NCBI GenBank assembly: GCA_934402125.1
Contig: CAKRTY010000022.1
Location: 1-11,490 of the forward strand
Length of the DNA: 11,490 nt
Reading direction: 5' to 3'
Origin: an uncultured Anaerosacchariphilus sp.
Lineage (GTDB): Bacteria > Bacillota > Clostridia > Lachnospirales > Lachnospiraceae
A model generated the notes under the pieces. That model ran no database searches and had not been told where the DNA came from. It saw nothing but the letters and a program-made list of their open reading frames with translations. The position numbers were made by a program, and so were the translations under genes. This document shows positions 1 to 5,694 of the stretch, in pieces (positions within the stretch are counted from its first letter, which is position 1; every line of letters begins with the position of its first letter).

Positions 1-1493
1 TGCCAAAGGCCTGCGGCGGATCCGGCTCCCCGGTGGTAACGGTGACAGAGGTAAGCGTAGGAAGCGTGACCCAGTCCGTGGACGGAAGCGGCGCAGTAGC
101 CTCTCAGGAGGTGAAAACCTATTTTTCCCCGGTATCGGCGACAGTTGCGGATTGTGATCTGCAGGTGGGGGATACGGTAGAGGCCGGTCAGACGCTGCTG
201 ACCTATGATGGCACGGAGATGGAACAGCTCTATAAGCAGGCGGAGCTCACCGGAAGCGCGGCCAACTATGGCTACAAGGATTCTATCGAAAAGGACAATA
301 AAAACGCGTCCGAGTACAACCGTTCCTCCCAGGCCCTGGATATCATCAACCGGCAGCTTGACGAGGAAGATGACAATGTGGATCACCTGAACAAGCGTGT
401 CAGCGAATATACCGGCTATCAGGGAGATTCTACCAATAAGCTGGCCGATCTGAAGAGTCAGCAGGATGCGGCGAAGGCGGCAATTGCGGCGTTAGATGCA
501 GCTAACCAGACCCTGAAGGATGCGAAATTCGCGCTGGACAGTTCCAGCCTGGCACAGGACAGCGAAGACTATAAGAAGCTCCAGGACGCGGTAACCGTAG
601 CGCAGAATGCCGTATCAGAAGCCACACCGGCGGCGCAGCAGGCCCAGACTAATCTTCCGGGAATCGAGAAAAGCATTCAGGAGGAGCAGAAGAATTATCA
701 GGCCATCGTGGAAAAGCTGGACAGCTACCAGGGCCGTTTAAAGGACGCCCAGGAAAATAAGAGTAAGCTGGAAACCAGCAAATCCAAGGAGGAAGGTATC
801 AAGGATTCTGCGGACGCGGCAAAGCTTTCCGGCGCGGCCAAAAGCCAGCTGGCGGCCCAGAATAGCTTAAGTACGCTGGAAGCCCAGATGACCAAAGAGG
901 ATATTCAGCAGGGCAGGGACGGCGTGAAGGCAGATTTTTCCGGCGTGGTAACGGGAGTTTCAGCCGTGGCAGGCGGACCGGCAGCCAAGGGCGGAGCGCT
1001 GTTCACCATTGCCAGCAGCGAGGATGTGGTGGTGGAAATGAGTATCACCAAATACGATCTGGAGAAAATGGAAGAAGGGCAGAAGGCCACGGTGACGCTG
1101 GCAGGCCACACCTACGAGGGTACGGTAGCCAGACTCAGCCGGATTGCCGAGAAAAACGACAAGGGAACCCCGGTGGTAACCGCCCAGGTGAAGATAGACA
1201 ACCCGGACGAAAATATTTATCTGGGGCTGGAGGCCAAGGTATCCGTACAGGGGCGAGCGGTAAAGGACGTTCTGGTGGTTCCGGCAGAGTGCGTCAACTC
1301 CGGCCAGGACGGGGATTTCTGCTATGTGGTAAATGAGGACGGTGTCGTAGAAAAGAAAGAGATTGAAAAAGGACTGGCTTCGGATGACGCCGTAGAAATC
1401 AAATCCGGTCTGGCGGCAGGCGATAAAGTTATTTCCGGCGGTCTGACCACCGGCATCACCGAGGGCACCCGCGTCACCGCAGTGGAGGAGTAA
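1..1493 (+). CDS. MacA/HlyD-type membrane fusion (adaptor) protein of an ABC exporter, 5' partial
   Basis: The reading frame is open from the left edge (first full codon at base 3), so the true start lies outside the window; the GTG at 33 is internal or at best an alternative start. Numbering from that GTG, residues 28-59 (SPVSATVADCDLQVGDTVEAG region) are the first half of a lipoyl/barrel-sandwich domain. Residues about 62-295 are a long Ala/Gln/Lys/Glu-rich coiled coil, residues 298-327 (DFSGVVTGVSAVAG, then GGALFTIAS) are the second lipoyl half, and 328 onward is the beta-barrel and membrane-proximal part ending in GLTTGITEGTRVTAVEE. This split-lipoyl layout is typical of periplasmic adaptor proteins; in monoderms they are membrane-anchored outside the cell and work with a MacB-type permease. 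The permease gene starts 2 bases after the stop, so the two are surely co-transcribed. The substrate cannot be read from sequence. The N-terminal anchor is not visible. Confidence 0.9.
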   Translation, partial: PKACGGSGSPVVTVTEVSVGSVTQSVDGSGAVASQEVKTYFSPVSATVADCDLQVGDTVEAGQTLLTYDGTEMEQLYKQAELTGSAANYGYKDSIEKDNKNASEYNRSSQALDIINRQLDEEDDNVDHLNKRVSEYTGYQGDSTNKLADLKSQQDAAKAAIAALDAANQTLKDAKFALDSSSLAQDSEDYKKLQDAVTVAQNAVSEATPAAQQAQTNLPGIEKSIQEEQKNYQAIVEKLDSYQGRLKDAQENKSKLETSKSKEEGIKDSADAAKLSGAAKSQLAAQNSLSTLEAQMTKEDIQQGRDGVKADFSGVVTGVSAVAGGPAAKGGALFTIASSEDVVVEMSITKYDLEKMEEGQKATVTLAGHTYEGTVARLSRIAEKNDKGTPVVTAQVKIDNPDENIYLGLEAKVSVQGRAVKDVLVVPAECVNSGQDGDFCYVVNEDGVVEKKEIEKGLASDDAVEIKSGLAAGDKVISGGLTTGITEGTRVTAVEE

Positions 1494-1495
1494 GC

Positions 1496-2722
1496 ATGGC
1501 ACAGCTTTCAGAATATATAAAAATGGCCCTTGACAATATCCGGGCCAACAAGGGGCGCTCCTTTCTGACCATGCTGGGAATCATCATCGGTATCTCTTCC
1601 GTCATTATGATTATGTCGGTGGGCGGAGGCGCCAAGGCAGAGATGAGCGATACGCTGAATGCCCTGGCCGGAGGGCAGATTTACATAGGGGTAAACGTAG
1701 ACGGAAGCGGAGAAGCCCAGTATATTACGCCGGAGGATCTGCAGGCGGTGAAGGATAAGGTTCCCCATGTCAAAGGGGTGACGCCCGGGGACAGTATGTA
1801 CGGCAGCATTCTGACTCCCAAGGGAAGCTTTGAAATGTACGCGACCACCGGAACGGCGGATCTGGAGTACACCCACAATCCCCAGATGGTGTACGGCCAT
1901 TATTTCACAGATTCGGATGTGGAGGCCATGAATCTGGTGGCGGTGGTCAGCCAGAATGACGCCGTCAAAATGTTTGGAACCGACGATGTGGTGGGTATGA
2001 CGGTGGAGGCTACCGTCTACAATGTAACCCAGGAAATTACCATCTGCGGCGTGATGAAGTCAGAACAGGAAAGCGGAATGATGGGAGCCATGATGGGAAC
2101 GGAACTGTATGTGAATTTTTATATGCCCTACACAGCCAATTACGCCTTTGGCTATGAGCTGGACTCGTTCTATGGCCTGAATGTGATTTCCGAGGGAAGC
2201 CAGTATTCCTCCCAGGTGGGGCAGGAGGCCTTAAGTCTTCTGGAAAGCCGCCATCAGGTGCAGGGAGAAAATGCCTTCATGCTTCAGGACGCGGACAGCC
2301 AGATAGCCCAGATTACCGGAGTGCTGGATATGATTACCGCCTTCATAGCCCTGGTAGCGGCCATCGCCCTGCTGGTAGGCGGGATCGGCGTTATGAATAT
2401 CATGCTGGTATCGGTTACGGAGCGGACCCGGGAAATCGGTATCCGAAAAGCTCTGGGAGCAAGGACCGGATCTATCATGCTGCAGTTCCTGGCAGAGTCG
2501 GCGATTATCACCTGCATGGGCGGCGTGATCGGGATTCTGCTGGGGCTTCTGGGAGCCTATGGGCTCTGCGCCCTTCCCATGCTGGGCTTCCGGCCTGCGG
2601 TGAGCCCGGTAACTATCGTGCTTGCCACGGTATTTTCCTCCGGGGTGGGTATCTTCTTCGGCCTTTATCCGGCGAAGAAGGCGGCGAAAATGAGTCCCAT
2701 CGAGGCTCTGCGGCGGAATTAG
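1496..2722 (+). CDS. MacB-like ABC transporter permease (FtsX family)
   Basis: This 408-residue protein is the membrane subunit of a MacB-type ABC exporter. Residues 20-43 (RSFLTMLGIIIGISSVIMIM) form the first membrane helix. Residues about 44-270 are the extracytoplasmic MacB core domain, rich in short beta segments. Three further helices follow at about 280-306, 332-358 and 370-391. The cytoplasmic loop ERTREIGIRKALGA (309-322) and the C-terminal YPAKKAAKMSPIEALR (391-406) are hallmark FtsX/MacB sequences that contact the ATPase. The length fits the permease-only form; E. coli MacB carries a fused N-terminal ATPase domain, which is absent here. The start ATG lies 2 bases after the adaptor stop. 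A separate ATPase is needed but none is in the window; it is probably upstream of the adaptor or elsewhere. The exported substrate (drug, peptide or lipid) is unknown. Confidence 0.93.
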   Translation: MAQLSEYIKMALDNIRANKGRSFLTMLGIIIGISSVIMIMSVGGGAKAEMSDTLNALAGGQIYIGVNVDGSGEAQYITPEDLQAVKDKVPHVKGVTPGDSMYGSILTPKGSFEMYATTGTADLEYTHNPQMVYGHYFTDSDVEAMNLVAVVSQNDAVKMFGTDDVVGMTVEATVYNVTQEITICGVMKSEQESGMMGAMMGTELYVNFYMPYTANYAFGYELDSFYGLNVISEGSQYSSQVGQEALSLLESRHQVQGENAFMLQDADSQIAQITGVLDMITAFIALVAAIALLVGGIGVMNIMLVSVTERTREIGIRKALGARTGSIMLQFLAESAIITCMGGVIGILLGLLGAYGLCALPMLGFRPAVSPVTIVLATVFSSGVGIFFGLYPAKKAAKMSPIEALRRN

Positions 2723-2746
2723 TTCCGGCGGAATCGGGGGACAGAT

Positions 2747-2773
2747 TTCGACAAAGAGTCGAAAAAGGTCGAA
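2747..2773. promoter_or_regulatory. Three Spo0A-box-like heptamers at 10-bp steps
   Basis: TTCGACA at 2747-2753 is the exact reverse complement of the Spo0A box TGTCGAA. AGTCGAA at 2757-2763 and GGTCGAA at 2767-2773 match the box at six of seven positions on the + strand. All three start exactly 10 bp apart, so they face the same side of the helix, an arrangement known for tandem Spo0A boxes. They lie about 30-57 bp upstream of the -35 box of the candidate promoter of the downstream operon. The functional reading is inference; the same bases also form small hairpins, which may be the true reason for the repetition. Confidence 0.35.
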
Positions 2774-2778
2774 ATTTC

Positions 2779-2822
2779 ACAGGGCAGAATTTGAGCTTTT
2801 TGCTTGAATTCTGTCCTGTTTT
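2779..2822 (+). terminator. Long hairpin after the permease gene, probable intrinsic terminator
   Basis: Left arm 2779-2796 pairs with right arm 2802-2819 around a TTTTT loop. The outer 13 pairs (ACAGGGCAGAATT with AATTCTGTCCTGT) contain a single G-T wobble; the inner five add three more pairs and two wobbles. A short T run (2819-2822) follows. It sits 57 bases after the permease stop. The T tract is short for a strong terminator, so it may be partial, or the hairpin may have another role. Confidence 0.65.
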
Positions 2823-2832
2823 GAGGTATTAT
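2804..2832 (+). promoter_or_regulatory. Candidate sigma-A promoter of the phosphatase-kinase operon
   Basis: TTGAAT (2804-2809) and TATTAT (2827-2832) are separated by 17 bp, the ideal sigma-A spacing, each matching its consensus at four or five of six positions. The expected transcript would begin near 2839, leaving a leader of roughly 130 bases before the TTG start at 2973. The -35 box lies inside the right arm of the terminator-like hairpin. The leader holds a small CTCCG/CGGAG hairpin (about 2850-2867) and an AT-rich stretch; no known riboswitch was recognised. Confidence 0.5.
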
Positions 2833-2904
2833 AAACGTACTTAGATTCCTCCGGCAGTCGTCGGAGTATCAGTGGCAATTCGCCGATTTTACCAAAGAAG
2901 AGAA

Positions 2905-2922
2905 TTACAGAATTTTACAGAA
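2905..2922 (+). repeat. Tandem TTACAGAA direct repeat, 10-bp period
   Basis: TTACAGAA occurs at 2905-2912 and again at 2915-2922, exactly one helical turn apart, in the AT-rich leader 50-70 bases before the phosphatase start. Direct repeats with this period are bound by many response regulators, but two short copies may be chance in AT-rich DNA. Confidence 0.3.
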
Positions 2923-2972
2923 AATCACACAGGAAGAGTATATTTGACAGTCGGAAATGGAGTGGAAGAAGC

Positions 2973-3773
2973 TTGCGGTTTTGTCTGGCGGCGTATACAG
3001 ACAAGGGTAAGACCCGGAAGGTCAATCAGGACGGACTTTTGCTGCAGCAGGCCGTCCGGGGACGGGAACGGTATGTCCTGGCGGCGGTCTGCGACGGCAT
3101 GGGAGGCTTGAATAAAGGAGAACTGGCCAGCAGCGAGGTGCTGGGCGGTCTGGCGGCGTGGTTCCGGAGGGAGCTTCCGGCGCTTATGTCCTCCCGGGAT
3201 CCGGAAGGGGAGCTGCTGGGATCCTGGGAGCAGCTGGTACAGCTGGAAAATGAGAGGCTTTATCGTTACGGAAAGGAACAGGGACTTAAGCTGGGGACAA
3301 CGCTGACGGCGGCGCTCTTTGCAGGGGACTCCTGGTACAGCGTCCATGCGGGAGACAGCCGGTTGTATGAGATTACGGATCGGGCAGAGCAGCTGACCCG
3401 GGATCATTCCCTGGCGGCAGAGGCGGTGGAACAGGGAATTCTGACCCGGGAGGAAGGGGAACGGGATAGAAGGCGCAGTATTCTGACCCGCTGTATCGGG
3501 GCAGGTCCGGAGGTGAAGCCGGAATACCGGCGGGGGTCTCTGCGTCAGGACGCGGTCTATCTGCTGTGCAGCGACGGCTTCTGGCATGGTAAGGAAAAGG
3601 GACAGCTGACAGAGGCATTTCCGCCCGGGAAGCTGACCCGGGAAAAGCAGCTTCAGAGGGCAGCCGCGAGACAGGCGGCAGAGAGCCGGAAAAAAGGGGA
3701 GACGGACAATATCTCGGCCTTGCTGGTCCGTCCGCTTCCGGAGCATGGAAAGAAAAGGGGAAGGAGATGCTGA
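2973..3773 (+). CDS. PP2C-family Ser/Thr protein phosphatase (Stp-like)
   Basis: This 266-residue protein is a complete metal-dependent PP2C phosphatase, presumably cytoplasmic, expected to remove phosphate from Ser/Thr residues added by the kinase encoded next. All catalytic blocks are present: NQDG (18-21), DGMGG (41-45), GTTLTAAL (108-115), HAGDSRLY (125-132), LTRDHS (141-146), LLCSDGF (197-203) and DNIS (245-248). The acidic residues D20, D41, D128, D201 and D245 are the likely metal ligands or their neighbours. The TTG start at 2973 is chosen because the product then begins with the usual short strand before TDKGKTRKVNQDG; no ATG or GTG in frame lies nearby upstream. A GGAG at 2959-2962 is a modest Shine-Dalgarno. 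The C-terminus is basic (HGKKRGRRC). The stop overlaps the kinase start by 7 bases, pointing to translational coupling. Confidence 0.95.
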   Translation: MRFCLAAYTDKGKTRKVNQDGLLLQQAVRGRERYVLAAVCDGMGGLNKGELASSEVLGGLAAWFRRELPALMSSRDPEGELLGSWEQLVQLENERLYRYGKEQGLKLGTTLTAALFAGDSWYSVHAGDSRLYEITDRAEQLTRDHSLAAEAVEQGILTREEGERDRRRSILTRCIGAGPEVKPEYRRGSLRQDAVYLLCSDGFWHGKEKGQLTEAFPPGKLTREKQLQRAAARQAAESRKKGETDNISALLVRPLPEHGKKRGRRC

Positions 3774-5443
3774 GGCCGGGAACGCTCATAGGCGGAACCT
3801 ATAAGATCCTGAATGTGATAGGAAAAGGTGGCACGAGCGTAGTCTATCTGGCCATCAACGAAAAGGCCAATAAGCCCTGGGCGGTCAAGGAGCTTACGCG
3901 GGAGGAGTTCCGGGATCTGGAGGCGGATAAAAAGGAGATTGCCTTGATGAAGCGCCTGAAGAATCCCCATCTGCCCAGTATCGTGGATGTGCTGGAGGAA
4001 GAGGGACGTCTGCTGATTGTGATGGATTACGTGGAGGGGCAGACCCTGGAGGCCCTGATACGGGAAGAGGGAGCCCGGCCGGTGGCACAGGTGTTGGACT
4101 GGGCAGGGCAGCTCTGTGAGGTGTTGTCTTACCTGCATGGGCAGGATCCGCCTGTTATCTACCGGGATATGAAGCCCGCCAATGTAATGCTGCGGCCGGA
4201 CGGAACCATTGTCCTGATCGATCTGGGGGCCGCCCGGGAATTCAGGCCGGATCGGCAGAACGATACGGTGGCTCTCGGAACCTGCGGTTACGCGGCGCCG
4301 GAGCAGTATGAGGAAGAGGAACAGAGCGACGCCCGGACCGATATTTATTGCATGGGCGTGATGCTGTTCCAGCTTCTGACCGGGGAGGGTCCCCATCGCC
4401 TGCAGCCGGTGCGGGCCGTGCGGCCGGAGGTGCCGGGTGGCCTGGAGGCCATTGTGGAGCGCTGCGTACAGGCAGATAAGGAAAGACGGTACCAGAGCGC
4501 GGAAGAGCTTAAGGACGCCCTGGATCATTATTGGGAGCTGGACGAGGCTTACCGGGAGGCACAGAAGAGAAAGCTGCGGCGGTTTGCGGCGGTGGCCGCA
4601 GGGACGCTTTTTCTGGGGCTCTGCGCCGGGGTGAGCGCAGGAGCGGAGAGAAGGCTCATGGGAGACAGCTATGAGGCCTGTCTTCTGGCAGCGCGGAACG
4701 CGTCGGAAAAGGATGTGGAGCTTGGGGCCTATGAGAAGGCCATCGGTCTCAATCCCGTCCGGGCAGAGGCCTGGCTGGGACTTTTGGAGGAAGGCTTTCT
4801 GGACGACGGAATTCTGACGGAGCAGGAGAGTGAAAGGCTCCGTCTGCTTTGCCTGCAGTTTGGAAAAGGCGGGAAAACCTGGGAGCAGCAGTTCCGGGAA
4901 AATAAGGCAGGCTACGGGAAATTTGCCTACCGGCTGGGGCTGGCCTACTTTTATGAGTATGGGGGCAGCGCAGGGAAGAAGAACGCGAAGCCCTGGCTGG
5001 AGGCCGCGGCTCTGGGGGATCGGCTTGGGGAGCGGCAGAAAAGCCGGGCCGGGCGGCTGTATGCCATCGCAGAGTATTATGCCCGGATTGGCCAGGCCAA
5101 CGCGGCCGGGGACGAGCTGATTTCCTATGGGCAGTACTGGGCTGATCTGAGAGAGCTGACCCGGGGCGATCTGGTGGCGGAGGACAATGCCAGAACTGCC
5201 CTGGTGATGTACCGGGAGCTGGTGGGACAGATTTTGGCCCGGGGCGCGGAATTTCGGAAGGCAGGCGTCTTAAGAAAGGATCTGGAGGAGACCCTGGAGA
5301 AACTGAATGTGCATCTTTGGCAGGATTTTGAAGGGCTGCCGCAGGCGGAGCAGGACATGCTTGCAACGGAGCAGGATAAGCTTAAGGAACAGATCCAACA
5401 GGCATTCCGGCTGCTGGAGTCCATCTATGGAAGGAGAGAGTAA
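3767..5443 (+). CDS. Transmembrane Hanks-type Ser/Thr protein kinase with helical TPR-like outer domain
   Basis: This 558-residue protein has an N-terminal cytoplasmic kinase domain (about 12-255), one membrane helix (about 272-292, after basic KRKLRR) and an outer domain of about 265 residues. The glycine loop is GKGGTSVVY (19-27), ATP lysine K41 lies in WAVKEL, the catalytic loop is YRDMKPAN (132-139), the metal motif is DLG (152-154, instead of DFG), and the activation segment ends GTCGYAAPEQY (171-181). All catalytic residues are kept, so activity is expected. The outer part is helical; AYEKAIGLNPVRAEAWLGLL (321-340) resembles a TPR unit, and there are no PASTA repeats. The start MLRPGTLIGGTYKI is typical for the family. 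AAGGAG touches the ATG directly, too close for optimal use, so the GGGG just upstream and coupling to the overlapping phosphatase frame probably drive translation. The next gene starts 2 bases after the stop. Confidence 0.95.
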   Translation: MLRPGTLIGGTYKILNVIGKGGTSVVYLAINEKANKPWAVKELTREEFRDLEADKKEIALMKRLKNPHLPSIVDVLEEEGRLLIVMDYVEGQTLEALIREEGARPVAQVLDWAGQLCEVLSYLHGQDPPVIYRDMKPANVMLRPDGTIVLIDLGAAREFRPDRQNDTVALGTCGYAAPEQYEEEEQSDARTDIYCMGVMLFQLLTGEGPHRLQPVRAVRPEVPGGLEAIVERCVQADKERRYQSAEELKDALDHYWELDEAYREAQKRKLRRFAAVAAGTLFLGLCAGVSAGAERRLMGDSYEACLLAARNASEKDVELGAYEKAIGLNPVRAEAWLGLLEEGFLDDGILTEQESERLRLLCLQFGKGGKTWEQQFRENKAGYGKFAYRLGLAYFYEYGGSAGKKNAKPWLEAAALGDRLGERQKSRAGRLYAIAEYYARIGQANAAGDELISYGQYWADLRELTRGDLVAEDNARTALVMYRELVGQILARGAEFRKAGVLRKDLEETLEKLNVHLWQDFEGLPQAEQDMLATEQDKLKEQIQQAFRLLESIYGRRE

Positions 5444-5445
5444 AT

Positions 5446-5694
5446 ATGGGAGAGGCGGCGGCAAAGATTTTATTGTTTCACCGGCTGTTTTTGGCGTTCC
5501 TGATGGGAACGATTTTTTCCCTGGCCGGAACGGCGGCTCTGTATGTGCGCTGGCAGATAGGACCGGCGGTGGCGTGTCTGATCCGGGGCAGGAGAGGAAA
5601 AACGGGTAGAGAAGAGGCGGCGGAACCGGAATTTCAGATAGAACGGGAGAAGCTTATCGTCTTTAGCCGGGAACAGATAGGAGGAAGAACGTGA
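5446..5694 (+). CDS. Small single-pass membrane protein, 82 residues, function unknown
   Basis: I do not recognise a family. Residues about 9-36 (ILLFHRLFLAFLMGTIFSLA and on to YVRW) are strongly hydrophobic and would form one or two closely spaced membrane passes. A basic patch follows (RGRRGKTGREE, about 47-57) and then a charged tail of about 25 residues, probably cytoplasmic by the positive-inside rule. AAGGAG at 5431-5436 is 9 bases from the ATG, an excellent site. The gene lies 2 bases after the kinase stop, and its own stop overlaps the GTG start of the Ig-repeat gene by 4 bases. This fixed position between kinase and surface protein suggests an accessory or linking role, possibly a kinase substrate, but that is inference. 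Coding status is supported by spacing, ribosome binding site and composition, not by homology. Confidence 0.8.
   Translation: MGEAAAKILLFHRLFLAFLMGTIFSLAGTAALYVRWQIGPAVACLIRGRRGKTGREEAAEPEFQIEREKLIVFSREQIGGRT

Noticed and set aside
2944..2972. TTGACA at 2944-2949 as a promoter -35 box for the phosphatase gene
   Set aside because: The position 17 bp downstream reads AGAAGC, not a -10 box, and the transcript would start inside the gene.
3398..3640. Recurrent CTGACCCG(G) words in the phosphatase gene
   Set aside because: They encode Leu-Thr-Arg at four unrelated places with the favoured codons; no regular spacing was seen.
2925..4528. Reverse-strand open frames opposite the phosphatase and kinase
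   Set aside because: The + strand encodes complete catalytic motifs; the reverse products are Pro/Arg/Leu-rich antisense artefacts.
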